The notes beneath the pieces were generated by a model. The model saw only the letters and a program-made list of their open reading frames with translations. It was not told the DNA's origin and ran no database searches. The position numbers and the translations under genes are program-made. This document shows, piece by piece, positions 1 through 11,192 of a DNA stretch of 64,000 nucleotides (positions are counted from its first letter, which is position 1; each line of letters begins with the position of its first letter). This DNA comes from Triplophysa rosa. Lineage: Eukaryota; Chordata; Actinopteri; Cypriniformes; Nemacheilidae. The DNA lies in NCBI RefSeq assembly GCF_024868665.1, contig NC_079905.1:8458754-8522753 (forward strand). The letters are read 5' to 3'.

Positions 1-907
1 TAAAACCTTTAACAACACAGATTCAGTACTATGCAGCTCCCTGAAACCAGACTGAAATTTGTCGAAAATTTTAAAAGTACTCAGGTATGAGGAGATCTGA
101 TGGTAGACAACTTTTTCCAAAACTTTAGAAATAAAAGACAGTTTAGAAATCGGTCTGTAATTATTCAAGTCATGCTGATCTAAGTGAGTTTTTTTTAACA
201 AAGGCTGTAATGTAGCATGTTTGAATTTAGTAGGTACCACCTCATTGACCAATGAACTATTGACAATGGCAGTCACAGCTGGACTTAGAACTGAGAAAAC
301 CTCTTTAAAAATATGTGAAGGCAAAACATCACAAGGGCAAACAGATGATTTCATACTAGAAACAACAGCATGAAGCTGTGAGGGCGACACCGATTGAAAA
401 AGTGAAAAATCACTATCACATTACTGGTAGTGATAATGGTAACCTCTGGGAAGAAATATTAGAGTGAAGACCTTCAATGTTATTGATAAAATGAGTTGAA
501 AACCGATCACACAGGTCAGTAGAATCACCAGTTAGAAAACTAGAGGAGGAATTTAGAAGGGCATTAATTGCACTGAAAAAAATCTTAGGCCTCTGAGAAT
601 TTTGTGCAATTAAGTCAGTCATATATTTAAACTGTGCCTCCCTAACTGCATTCTGATACTGCTTGAGACACTCCCTAAACATTTCATATGATATCTGAAG
701 TTTATTTTTCCTCCACCTACGTTCAGCACGCCTGCATTCTTGTCTGACTGTGCGAGTGGGACCATTTAGCCAGGGCTGCACTTTCTTCGTCATACTGGAT
801 TTTTGTAGCCTCAGAGGAGCAATTGAGGCTAGAAGGCTAGAAGTCCAATCACAGATGCCCCAAAAAAATAATTCACGATAACCAAGTGGATTCAGTCCAA
901 ATCCATT
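1..907 (-). pseudogene. LINE ORF2 fragment (linker and N-terminal RT), frameshifted
   Basis: Reading leftwards, one frame is open from an in-frame stop at 908-910 to a stop at about 416. It contains SIAPLRLQKSS, then MTKKVQPWLNG starting at 793, the basic linker CRRAERRWRKNKLQ, and HFINNIEG. Just past 416 the homology continues in another frame (DSDFSLFQSVSPSQLHAV...) and stays open to position 1, through LDQHDLNNYRPISKL and FDKFQSGFRELHSTES. One frameshift near 415 therefore breaks the ORF. The RT part seen here has no stop, so the copy may be fairly young, but it cannot make a whole protein as read. Confidence 0.8.
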
Positions 908-1050
908 TCAGCTCAATATGCGGCAGATGAGCAAAAGAAGGGTGCAAATATCCACAAAATCAAGGAAAGATCCAGCGCGATAAAACAAGGTAAAACAAAA
1001 ATCACCGGAGAGCAGTGGCAGACAACCACGCCAGCGTTCACTCGTATAGA
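1..1050 (-). mobile_element. Non-LTR retrotransposon fragment, CR1/L2/Rex1-type LINE
   Basis: The minus strand encodes the linker between endonuclease and reverse transcriptase (motifs QPWLN, CRRAERRW) followed by the beginning of the reverse transcriptase domain. The latter includes the hallmark NYRPISKLSFISKVLEK, typical of fish CR1/L2/Rex1-type LINEs. The element runs off the left edge of the window, so the catalytic palm motif and the 3' tail are not seen. The endonuclease domain expected upstream is absent, so the copy is 5'-truncated or internally deleted. The right boundary near 1050 is approximate; no target duplication was found. Clade assignment within CR1/L2/Rex1 is inference. Confidence 0.85.
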
Positions 1051-1390
1051 AGTAATTCATGACAAAATTTTCATTTCTGGGTAAACTACAACTTTAATGG
1101 AAGTTAACAGAAATCGATTAGTTTAAATAAACATAATATTAATAACAAATTTTATATGACAAGTATAAAACTAAGTTAAGTCAGTTTGGGTTTTGTCCCA
1201 TCCAAACGTGTCAGTATAGTTAATATTCTATAATATTCTAAATAAATCGATATATACGGTTTCAGCGGCAACAACATAAAACTACTAAACAGTTATTGAT
1301 TCTTTACGGACGTTTGTTTAATTTAATTTATTAAAATAATATACAATAAAATATCAATTTAAATTAAATTAAATATAAATGCGACTGACG

Positions 1391-1570
1391 TGCCCTTGAG
1401 CAAGGCACCTAACCCGTTTGCTCCCCGGGCACTGCAGTGATAGCCACTCAGATGACGGGTGTGTGTGTTCATGACTTTCTGTGCGTGTGTTCACTACTCA
1501 TTGGATGGGTTAAATGCAGAGGTCACGTTTCGGTTATGGGTCACCATAACTGACAAATGCGTCATTTTCA
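1391..1570 (+). repeat. Interspersed fish repeat, LINE/SINE-tail-like
   Basis: Contains the segments CCTTGAGCAAGGCACCTAA, GCTCCCCGGGCACTGCAGTG and GGATGGGTTAAATGCAGAGG in that order. From family knowledge this is a widespread teleost interspersed repeat found at the 3' end of retroposons. No poly-A or target duplication was recognised, so the class (SINE or LINE tail) is uncertain. It follows about 300 bp of very AT-rich sequence after the LINE fragment. Confidence 0.55.
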
Positions 1571-2827
1571 AAGACAAGCTGGACAGTCTTTGATCGAACA
1601 GAGGAAGAGCATTAAGTAAGCGATATGACTTCCAAAACAGTCTGTACTTTATCCTTGCAATACAATCTTTGTGAATTCTGTTTGAGTGGCGGTATTGTGG
1701 ATCAAGCTTTTTTATATTAAAGCCAGTGTTTTGTGTTTTTCAACAGATTCTGCGAAGGTAAAAACAACTGCTTTATCACATTTTGTCTTTGCTTGCCCTG
1801 CTCCAAAAAGCAGGTCTTTGAAATGCTTAGGAACAAAAAACACCTGATCTTTAAAGTGAATACCTGTGGACTGGTGGCTTTCTGAGAGAGCTGGGTAAGA
1901 TAAATGTAGGCTGAGACATTTACTCCCTAAAGTTTTTAGCTGGAAACTTTTTAGCTTGACTCTAGAAAAGAATAGTCAGAAATGCACCTGTATTCCACTG
2001 AGAACGCGCTGTCTGACTTACTGTTTTATGTCATTTTTACATTAAAGTTTTTGCTCCCCTGTCTCATTTACACCTGGAGACCTGTTGCCATCTTTGTCAT
2101 TGACTTTCATCAGACTGAACAAGGCAATTCATTTTTCTGCCCCCCCCCAAAAATACTTTATGCTAATCTCTCTGATTTGATAAAAAATACATTTAGGTGA
2201 CCAAAAACGTACACATTCAACTTCAACCACAGATTTTAATTTCACTATACTGTACAGTAGACATATTGCAGCAAGCCCCCTTTAGGCATTGACATGCAGA
2301 TGCTGGTGTAGAAGACCAGAGAATGGTGTAAGAATCCTTAAATGATCCACCCAAACTCAGCGAGACAGTTTTAAAGTCAAGCGCGTTAACCTTACATGAC
2401 CAGACGAGGAACAAAAAAGTGCATTTTAGAAATGTTGGGGTTTGATGTTCATTCTTTCCTCCTATCGAGTGCACACCACACATACATCCTTCCTTTGAAA
2501 TGTTCTTGACCAAGTTTCCTTCACAGGACGAGCGTTGAGGTCAGTGCTGGTCTCTCTATGCAGAATCCGTCTCCTACATCTCCTATTCCTTTTCAAGCAC
2601 TGTGCAAATCCCTGACCCATATCTAATTCTCTTTTACAGACTACATGGTTCTCCTGGAAAATAAATGCATGTGAATGAATGCAGGTGAACTAAGTTAACA
2701 AATACCTAGTATTTTCATAAATGTGCTTCAGTTTTGTGTAATTTAGAACAATGAAAGTTAACACGCCTGTTTAAGTTCATTCAAGTAATTGTTTAAAAAG
2801 GATTTCTGCAAGTTTCAGAGTAACTAA
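1571..2827. other. Intergenic, nothing recognised
   Basis: AT-rich sequence with short chance ORFs on both strands. A poly-C run lies near 2141-2149. No repeat family, RNA gene or coding signature was recognised. Confidence 0.4.
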
Positions 2828-3220
2828 ATATGAAGAGTTTGGTTCCAAAACACTATAAATCCATTTTGATTAAATTGAGGAAAAATGTGCTTGTGTTTGT
2901 TGAACACAAAGTACAAAGTAGATCAGGGAAACTAGGATGCCGACAGTATTCAGAGCGCCGCCATTACGGTTTACAATGCGTGGAATGGTGTGCTGTGATT
3001 GGTTGAGCGGATATATCGCATTCTGCCGAGAAGTGAGACTGGCGTATATTGCGGTTTGGGAAAAAAGGAGAAAACATGACAGAATAACACGGCGGATATC
3101 GCATTTTGCGTAAAATTAAAAGGTGACTTTTCAATACAGACCTGATACAATACTGATTTAGGCGGAAACTCTTTTTTTTTAAATGTCGTTTATTGTGTTT
3201 TGGAACCAAACTTTTCATAT
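2828..3220. mobile_element. Palindromic MITE, TTTGGTTCCAAAACAC termini
   Basis: Terminal inverted repeats are visible. The left arm starts ATATGAAGAGTTTGGTTCC and continues AAAACACTATAAA; the right arm ends GTGTTTTGGAACCAAAC then TTTTCATAT. About 35 bp match with few differences. The 390-bp interior has no transposase, so it is a non-autonomous DNA element of unassigned superfamily. The 89-codon minus ORF inside is a product of the inverted repeat and is not a gene. No target duplication could be fixed. Confidence 0.7.
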
Positions 3221-4727
3221 GTGAATTTAACAAACTTTTGTTAATTTAGTCATAGCCTAGCCATAATGAATTGAAATTAAATCTTTATTTAACATAATAG
3301 GTAACAATGTCATTTGTCAGGAATTTTTTTACAATTTATGTTTTTCTCTCTGTATATTCAATGTAGGAACTTTGTCAGTGGAATTATTACGTTTATGCTT
3401 TGATCAAGACAAATAACTTACAACATGACTCGATCTGTATCCTTCATTGATAATAAAATGTCCTCCAAGAATGTGATACCAGTTTTATGGTTGATTGTCT
3501 TTGAATAAATGACCAGTGTGATTCTTTACCTTAAAACAACAAGTCAAGCCTCATTTGCCCGCTGTGCTGCTATATGAAAATGAATTAAAGTCTGTGAACA
3601 ATTCCTTATGATTAAACACTGGTGCAACACACACTGGGTGTTCATATAGTGGAACTGTAGAAAAATGAAACGTCATGACACTGTAAAGCTACCAAAATTG
3701 TATCCACTAGAATGTTCTCTGTGAATAGACTACTGCTGTTAAAGCCAGTAACTATGTTTCTGTGCCCTCAGGTCACGAAAAGTTGGAAAGGCCATGTACC
3801 CCAGGCCGCCTCCATCTTCTGACCACGCAAAACAAGATCTAGAACACGCGTAGCAGCTGTTGTGTGAGGCAGAAGCGAGGGTCTGGATGTGCTACATGCT
3901 GCGTGACCCGAATTGCACTTAACGCTTCGATTGATTAAATCCTGGAAGCAGCTGGAGCACGTTCGCCAAACATTCAATCACCCAGTGAATTTCGTCATGC
4001 TTTGTGTAGCAAACCTCAGCTACAAGAGACGCACATGGGTAGAATTCCCAGGGAACCGAATTGACTCCAGTCACCCAAATGGTTTGATTCCATCATTAAA
4101 AGCACTCAAGTGAATTATGAGCAATTAGAGTCACAGAAGCACACTAGAAGAACTCTGGAAGCATGCATACTGTCTTACGTGTCGCTGCATTATGTAAACA
4201 ACTGCTGGTCTTTGTTGATGAGTTCTTGAACCTGCAGTCTTCTTTCCCAGTGCCTGAGATGGCGTCTGAATCGGTCGCGTTTGTGGCACTAAACTACGGG
4301 TTTGATCTTCATTTAAAGCGTCACATTTGGCTCTTTGCTGCCGTGGTGATAAGAGGATGAGAAACTGGGTTTCTCTCCAGCTCGGTGAGAGGGCCAGACA
4401 TGGATTAGAGGTGGATGACAATTAGACAATGAGATGGCATGAGTTTAAGATCAAGGGGCCAGTGCTAATAATGCTATTTGGCTGCAGTGACAGAGAACAG
4501 CTGGTTTAGACATGATCATCATGATATCCTAAATAAAGTCTCAGGAGGTTGAGCACTTTAGAGTTGTGGATTGGCATAGGTTTATATTAGATGCCAGATT
4601 TACGTACATGACATTTCACTGATGGCAGATCCATGACAAATTTTGACTACTTTAGTCACTTTCAAGGTTTTATTTTAGTTAAATTGCTGCCGTACAAGTA
4701 GACAGCAGGGCAGCTTAACATGGACTA
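3221..4727. other. Intergenic, nothing firmly recognised
   Basis: No repeat family was recognised. The stretch about 4330-4500 is less AT-rich and has ATTA/TAAT-containing blocks (GACAATTAGACAATGAG, GTGCTAATAATGC), the texture of vertebrate conserved noncoding DNA. This is only an impression. Confidence 0.3.
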
Positions 4728-5342
4728 TAGACCGTTTCAACGGACACGCACGCCAGGACTGCAGCTAACTTCCGCTCTGTGTTTGGCTAGTGTCTGATAA
4801 CAACTTTCCTGTAGCTCTGTGTTAAGATCATGGTGTTAGCAACGCCAATATCATGGGTATGATTCCAGGGATTGCACATACTTAGAAAAAACATTTTAGT
4901 GTAATGCAATGTAAGTTGCTTTGGATAAAAGCGTCTACCAAATGCATACATGTAAATGTAATAATATAACTATTTATATTTTATTTTATTTATGTTCATA
5001 TTAATTTATATAATAATTGTATTGTATTAAATTAACGATTTGTTGAATTTTGTGGTATGTTCATTTTTTAAATAAACAGTTTGTTGAATGGGTCCTGTAG
5101 CTTGATCGCATTTAAAGAAACTGTATGGTACATTGACATCTAGCGGTTAAGCTTGGTATCGCAGTCTAAACTCCAAATATCGGAGAGACAAGTTTAGCCA
5201 AGTAACGGTTTCTTTTGCTCGTTATCAGAAATAATCTACAGGCACTCTATTGTTTGTGAATGTGTACCGGAAGTTAAGGGCAGTCCACGAACGCGCGCAT
5301 GCGCAGTAACGTTTGTTTATGTTGTCACTTTGAAACCGTCTA
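4728..5342. mobile_element. DNA element, TAGACCGTTTCAA termini, interrupted by a SINE
   Basis: The left end TAGACCGTTTCAACGGACAC pairs with the right end TTTGAAACCGTCTA. A second matching block inside both arms, ACTGC followed by TAACTTCCG, lies at similar distance from each end, which supports a real inverted-repeat element. A tRNA-type SINE occupies the left-centre. No transposase ORF is visible. Superfamily is unassigned. Confidence 0.55.
4806..4961 (+). mobile_element. tRNA-derived SINE, full-length-like copy
   Basis: Begins with a tRNA-like head (CCTGTAGCTCTGTGTTAAG, then GTTAGCAACGCCAA and the degenerate B-box region GGTATGATTCCAGGG). It ends with the tail TTGCTTTGGATAAAAGCGTC and AAATGCATACATGTAAATG. 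The same head and tail occur on the minus strand at 38044-38196, and the head alone at 7472. The tail resembles L2-type LINE 3' ends, which mobilise such SINEs. It sits inside the DNA element 4728-5342, so it inserted later. Confidence 0.75.
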
Positions 5343-5754
5343 GAACAGAGCTGAAAAAGTTCTAAGGGTTTGTTTAAAGAAGGTAAGATAGCCTTGATAT
5401 GTAATGTTACGTAATTAACAATTATTGCATTAATAGCATTCTTCCCAGATAACAACCTCTCAAAACTAATAACACACGGTAACCCAGATGCAGCAAATCA
5501 TTTTGACAGGTTTTTTTTGACAAATTAAATATAAATATGTCTTTTAATCACATATATGACATTATATTTACAAATGATTAAACCAAATTGCCTGTTCGTG
5601 ACATTCGAATGTCGTTTCTTACCTTAAAACCGAAAAGTAAACGGCTTTTCCTCGCAGAAGGTCTGCATTCAGTAAAAATGAGCTAATTAAATATTTCAAA
5701 ATCACATTTCATGTCCAGTTTTTTCTCATGTGGCAAGTAGCCGTGTAATATGCA

Positions 5755-5870
5755 GGATAATGTACAAGCAGCCGGCTGTTATCGCGAAATAAGCTCTGCT
5801 TTGCGTCGGGTCCTGATCACACTGTCGGCGCTTATTTCTGCGATAACAACCGGCTGCCTGTACATTATCC
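5755..5870. repeat. Strong inverted repeat / short hairpin MITE
   Basis: The left arm 5755-5794 (GGATAATGTACAAGCAGCCG, then GCTGTTATCGCGAAATAAGC) pairs with the right arm 5830-5870 (GCTTATTTCTGCGATAACAA then CCGGCTGCCTGTACATTATC) with a few mismatches around a 35-bp GC-rich loop. It would snap back into a 40-bp stem. A partial relative (GAGGGATAATATACAGTCAG) lies near 60258. It is most likely a miniature DNA transposon of cyprinid fish; family not named. Confidence 0.75.
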
Positions 5871-6745
5871 CTCATTTATGATAAAACCTTGGTTGTATTC
5901 TGCCTCTGTATGTCTTCTGTTTTTGTTCCAGGTGTGCATGGTATAAACATGATACCCATGAATACACACCTAACTGAGGCCCGCTGGCTGATTTCTTACT
6001 TGATGGAGTTTGATTGACAGCCGATGCCCTACAGGTCTGACCATAGCAAAAACAGCTGATGTAGAAGTGCACGTGTGGAGGTGCTACATCTGTTGTACTA
6101 TTATTTTGATGTTTCAAAGATCTTTGTCTTTGTTTTTTTCAAATGTTGCAAAGTATTGTAGGTACATAATGTAGGTCATATGAAGTGTTACACACAAGTG
6201 AAATCACAACCCACATAGTTTCTCAAAGAAACAACAGAGGCAGATTGTGGATGATTGCACATGACGTTCTTAACAAACTAGAAGGGCACATTTTGTCTCT
6301 CAGATTTGACTGACTTGAATAATTGTACCTGTATTTTCCACAGAAAATGGCATATTTCTGCTTACTAATGGCCAGTCTGTTTGTGTTTAATACATGGTTT
6401 GAAGACATTGGTATACTGTAGCGTACATACAATAAAGCAAAAATGTTGATCGTCTGCCAAAAAGTTTCCTATAATGCTTTAAGTACATTGTTTTGTTAGG
6501 TTGTAGACATCTTTAGATAAATAGGATGGGTGTAGCATTATGGCTGAGCATATACAGTATGGCTTACTGTATAAATCTTGCCATATGGTTACCTATGTAG
6601 GTCAACAAGCCCAGGTGGGTCTTTTCAACTCTGTAATGATTCATTGCTAGAGAACAGAGACCGACTTAGTGAGTGTGAAGTATGTCTTTTCTCGTAGCAA
6701 CAACGTATGTGCAAACAAACTATAGAATATAAGGTTAAAATAAAA
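5871..6745. other. Intergenic, nothing recognised
   Basis: AT-rich DNA without recognised repeat, coding or RNA signature. Confidence 0.35.
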
Positions 6746-7012
6746 TAGTAACACTTTACAAGAAGTTTGAATTACTTAAAATTTAATTACTTAAAACTTC
6801 TTAATGCAATAAATGTGAAATAACAATTTCTACTTAAGTCATGGTTGATGTTAATCTCAGGATACTTTTCTCTAATTTTAAGTTATGTAAAATTGAATGT
6901 TTTAAGTGAACAAACTGACTATACAATGATCAACAGCATGGTTATTGAATATAATCACAAAGAGTAATACATGTGGTAAATGTTCATTGTTGGTTCATGA
7001 TAGCTAATGCAT
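6746..7012 (+). repeat. Diverged copy of a fish TAGTAACACTTTACA repeat
   Basis: Starts TAGTAACACTTTACAAGAAG and later has AATGTTCATTGTTGGTTCAT, both hallmarks of a common teleost DNA repeat that normally ends in the inverse TGTAAAGTGTTA. Only the left end and middle are recognisable. A related right half lies at 32705-32915. Divergence makes the boundaries approximate. Confidence 0.45.
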
Positions 7013-7471
7013 AAGCTACAGTAGTGATAACAAAATACACCTTTTTGTTAAGTGCTATTAACCAAATGGCTGTAGAATGAAGTGTCAGGGTTTCTGCGGT
7101 ATCATCACAAGGTTTGCTGTTAGCATCTGTTGGCTCTCTCTTAGTGACCAACATTGATGTACCTCAATCCAATGACCTGTTTCCCGAGTTCAGGGTTTAC
7201 TGACTGTGTCCTTAACTGACCAGAGGTCAGGGGTTATCTGCAGTCTCGCTCTGTTATAGTCACTCATTGATGGAGCCTGTCTGTCAATATCTCATTTTCT
7301 TCTGTACGTTTATCATTTATTTCTATCAGTGTAGACTCAACCAATAAATGGTTAAAGGTCACTTAAGAGAGACAGCAGTTGACCACAGAGTCATGTAGCT
7401 TAGTGTTGTTTGAAGAAGTATATAACTGGATCAACATCTTTTGTTGTTCCTTCAACCTTTAAAAAAAGTGT

Positions 7472-7556
7472 TGCTTTGTGGGTAGAGCATGACGCTACCA
7501 ATACCAAGGTCACGGGTTCGATTCCCATGAAATGTAAATGCTAAGAAAATGTATAC
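7472..7556 (+). mobile_element. tRNA-derived SINE, 5' fragment
   Basis: Carries GTGGGTAGAGCATGACGC, CCAATACCAAGGTCACGG and the RNA polymerase III B-box-like GGGTTCGATTCCCATG, followed by AATGTAAATG. This is the head of the same SINE family as 4806-4961. The tail with GGATAAAAGCGTC is missing, so the copy is truncated. Confidence 0.65.
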
Positions 7557-7622
7557 ACTTGATGCACGAGAAATCAATGGATTGTGTGATTTCAGCTTTC
7601 ATGTCAAATGTTTTTCATGCAG

Positions 7623-7722
7623 GGGTGTTGCGGAGGCTTCTGGACTCCGCTGGCCTCGAAAGTTCTAAAGGCAAGGATGATAATGGCAGCGCGCATTTCC
7701 ATCAGAGCAGAGATGATGATTT
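7623..7722 (+). other. Candidate internal exon, weak
   Basis: A block of higher GC content stands in AT-rich DNA. It is preceded by a pyrimidine-rich acceptor-like TTTTTCATGCAG and followed by a donor-like GTAAGA. One frame is open throughout and reads VLRRLLDSAGLESSKGKDD followed by NGSAHFHQSRDDDL; another frame is also open. I do not recognise the protein. A 100-bp open stretch occurs often by chance, so this is only a candidate; transcript or cross-species evidence would decide. Confidence 0.22.
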
Positions 7723-7973
7723 GTAAGATTATTATTTAGATAAAGGTGAATGTTTACAGTAAGTGTATTTTGTTTCTTGCACTGTCATTAAGCTTTCAAC
7801 AGATGCAAATCAATCTAATTATTCAGTGTTAAATGATGTTATGTACACTGTGTTATTACAGATTGTGGTGATGTGGCATATTGTAGGTGTTAATAAGAAA
7901 TGTTGATGTTTACAACCCCAGAAAACAAAGCCAAAGAAGTACAGTAATGCTGAAAACACCCAGAATCACTAGC

Positions 7974-8288
7974 TTAAAGGGATAGTTTACCCCAAAATGA
8001 AATTTCATTCATCATTTACCCACCCTCTTGTCATTTTAGTTCTGTATTACTTTATTTCTTCTGCAGAACACAAAATATTTTAAAGAATAACCTTTGGTCC
8101 GTTGGTCACCATTGACTTCTATTGTATGGACACAAAACAAATGGAAGTCAATGGGGATCAACGGTTTTCTGTTACCAACATTTTTCCATATTTCTTCTTT
8201 TGTGTTCTGCAGTAGAAAGAATACAGATTTGAAATGACAAGAGTGTGAGTAAATGATGACAATTTTTTTTGGTGAACTATTTCTTTAA
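7974..8288. mobile_element. TTAA-bounded palindromic MITE, copy 1
   Basis: Starts TTAAAGGGATAGTTTACCCC and ends GGTGAACTATTTCTTTAA, so TTAA flanks both ends, like piggyBac-type target sites. Inner arms pair: TTGACTTCTATTGTATGG against GGAAGTCAATGGGG, and CTTCTGCAGAACACAAAA against TTTTGTGTTCTGCAGTAG. No transposase is present. It belongs to a family with at least seven whole or partial copies in this window. Superfamily is inferred only from the TTAA. Confidence 0.8.
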
Positions 8289-8639
8289 CAAATCCCCCCA
8301 TACAAGTCCATTCACTTTTTTACTAGATGAGGTACACACATTGTTCTCTCTTATCACATAGAGGCTTAGGATTTATTATATACCTACCAAAGGCACAAGG
8401 CAGGAGAAAAAAAAGTGTTTCTTGTGTAGACTAATGAATCCACAATGTTTCAATCTCCAAAAAGATGGAACAAACATGCTCTATTGAATAGTCCTAAACT
8501 ATTTCGCACCAAAGCAATGACGTATTTTTAGCAAATTCAAATCTAAAACGCATCCACGACCTATTCACAAGGTCTATTGAAATACCTCTTTAACAATCAA
8601 TTTGTCTCTCTGTTCTGTGTCTGCTTTGTGATGATTAAT
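8289..8639. other. Intergenic, nothing recognised
   Basis: AT-rich sequence after the MITE, with no recognised element. Confidence 0.35.
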
Positions 8640-9030
8640 TAAGAAAGCTTGTAGCAATCGCTTTGTTGAATTAGATCTCGACAGCCGTCTGAGGTTGTAA
8701 TTGTTGCTCTCAATGCTTTATGCCGGTGTAGTAGCCCTTGATTACCTCTTGCATATGCATTTCAAGGTAAATTACTTTTACGACACAGCCGGCTTTTGAT
8801 CAGGTCAGTGTAAGGGGCGTTTTATTCTGTGTGGCTGTTTGCATACTAATTCCATATTGACTTGATTTCCAAGGTAATTAGAGGCTTACCGGCAGATTAG
8901 TTATTTTACTTTTCTTGCCGCTGACATTTCTTTTATTGCGCGGGGTCGCAGCGAGCGGCTGGCCGTATGGGAAACTTGCGCAAAGGCAAATAGATGCCGC
9001 GCGGCCCCCTGAAATGATAACATTTGCCTT
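8640..9030. promoter_or_regulatory. Candidate conserved noncoding element
   Basis: No repeat or ORF explains this block. It has clustered homeodomain-type ATTA/TAAT cores (GATGATTAATTAAG, AAGGTAATTAGAGGC), an octamer-like GCATATGCATTTC, and a CpG-containing core (GCGCGGGGTCGCAGCGAGCG). Such texture is common in vertebrate developmental enhancers located in gene deserts. This is inference from appearance only; alignment to other fish would test it. Confidence 0.25.
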
Positions 9031-10815
9031 GCATCAAATTATGTTGTAAATGAGAAGAAAATGGCCCTCTTGGCTTCAATTACTGCAAATGACAGAGGAT
9101 TGCATAAAAACAAGCTCCTTAAGCCATTCTTGATATGCAAACGCTGTTCGTTTGTTTGTAATGACTTCTCCTTAGACCTTAACTGCATGCAGACCATGCC
9201 AAACTGCACAGATGTGGAAATCACACTGGTGTAAAGAGCTCGCCCATCATTGTCCACATTTTCTCTCTCCTTTTAGGTCTGGTGTCGTTGTCTACAGTGC
9301 TACACATCCTCAATGGCTCTCTGTCTGATTGGGTAATCCATGCGTTGATGGGAAGAATGTTAAAATCAAGGGGTCAAGTTTGGCAGGTCAGCATCATTTA
9401 GAAAGTCCCAGCTTGACATAATGCTATACATGAAGTAAATACACGATTCTGTGGAAGCAAAAGCATGCTTCTTTACTTATAGCTGTGTCGAAGTAATATT
9501 TTTGTGTTGGATGTGTTGAGATTTTACCTGTTGTAGTTGTTGTTGAGTGAGTGAGTTGAGAACTGTGAGTCTGACTCGGATCAACTCTCCCTCAACCTCT
9601 CAGCCACTGTGGAGATGATGCCACTCTACTGGTTAGTATGCTAGTGTGTTCCAACTAATGGCTACATCTGTCAGCAGCAGGGACGTGAGGCCAGGTTTTA
9701 CCTGTCACTCCAAAAACTGAGCACAAGCCAAACAAAGCTTTTTTTCCATCTGTCACATCGCCTCTGACTGTGCGCCGTCGGCACAGTTCAACTATTAGTC
9801 AACACCTTTTTACACCTGGTACGGGGGGTGGCGGGGTAGTGATGGAGGGATGCCAGATTGCTTTTCCCACAGGTGGCAGGGCAGCAGATGAGTATCTTAT
9901 CCTATCTGCTCAGTTGTTGTTCTAGGGGGGGTAAAATTTGTCATGAACTTGAAAGTGAGAATGAATGCTTTGAGTCTGTGCCAGTATTTTAGTGCAGTCA
10001 TTTATTGGTTTGAAGTATGAAAAATAGAGGGTAAGAGTGCAGTTTTAATCTATTGGATGGTTGGATTTATTTGGATTGAAATGAAGCTGCATGGATATAA
10101 TGATTTTTAACAGCTCGTGTCATGCTTTGCGAAATGTTACGTTTCAATGATCATATATGTTGGGTATAATAAAGCAGTTCTCATTGGTAATGGAGTCACG
10201 TGGCGGTGTTGTTGAACAGCGATTGCATTAGAGCACAGGTGTTTGTGAATATGTGAGCTAGAGAGGGTTATGAATCACCCATGAGCACAGGCACTGGAAT
10301 ATTCATGCTGCTCATACCTGTACACATCATCAACACATATTTATGTCTTGCAAATTGGCTAAGATCCACTTGACTGGGTTTTGGGTATAAACATCAAGGC
10401 TTCTCTGCTAATTCAATGTAATTGAGAGTAAAGTGAATTAAATGCACGGCAAGTATACCTGTGTGTGTATATTTGTATACAAGTTGTTGCTGCTACATAA
10501 AGTAGAAATACAAGTCAATAATGGGTTGAATGGTGTGCAATACCTGCAGAGCAAACAATGCAAACTTGTTTTCCTAGAGTCACATCCTTTACAATGTAGT
10601 GAAATATGAGGTTGGAATCAATAATTCTGATCATTTTACATGCTGAATGTGTAGTTCTGTCTCTGCCTGAGGGAAGAGGATTAGAATTTTGGTTGCTTTC
10701 AAGTGTTTGAGTTGACCACAGGTACACAGTAGACGCACACACTTTTTATTTGAAATATACATCTAATGAAGCATGTCATGTCCATATACACAAATCCACA
10801 TTTTATTTTTGTATT
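9031..10815. other. Intergenic, nothing recognised
   Basis: Single-copy-looking DNA with short chance ORFs. G-rich patches occur near 9819-9838 and 9925. No gene, RNA or repeat family was recognised. Confidence 0.35.
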
Positions 10816-11040
10816 CCCTTATAGTATACACACATCTCGGAGATGTTTGTCTGATGTGTGCATTTTCATCTGCAAGATGTATTTTTTCAGTGTTTGCTCA
10901 TCTGGAGTACGTCTCTGAGATGTTTCCTGTCAGATGTCATTCATACATTTAGAAGATGTCTGTGAGATGTTTATCATTTTACACAGCAGATGTTTTCTAG
11001 ATCTCTAGCAGACATCTAGATGTACCTGTGCCATCACGGT
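10816..11040. repeat. AGATGT/ACATCT-rich palindromic repeat
   Basis: AGATGT and close variants recur about ten times within 220 bp (CTCGGAGATGTTTGTC, CTGTGAGATGTTTATC, AGCAGACATCTAGATG), some in inverted orientation. From family knowledge this resembles a degenerate palindromic repeat seen in cyprinid genomes. Boundaries are approximate. Confidence 0.45.
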
Positions 11041-11192
11041 TCACATTTTACAACACATTTTACACGTTTTAGACACAGCCCCTTTGCGATCTTTTCCGTT
11101 TAGATTAGCCTAGCTTAGCTTTTAGCTTATTCGCGCTTCTTAGCCTAGTTTCGCATAGTTAGTCTTAGTTTAGCTTAGTTTAGTTGCACTTA

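Noticed and set aside
7472..7556. Possible tRNA gene because of the B-box GGTTCGATTCCC
   Set aside because: The tRNA cannot be folded completely and the same head recurs in SINE copies, so it is a SINE fragment.
9540..9640. Possible exon reading ENCESDSDQLSLNLSATVEM before a GTTAGT donor
   Set aside because: All frames from the nearest acceptor-like site are closed by early stops.
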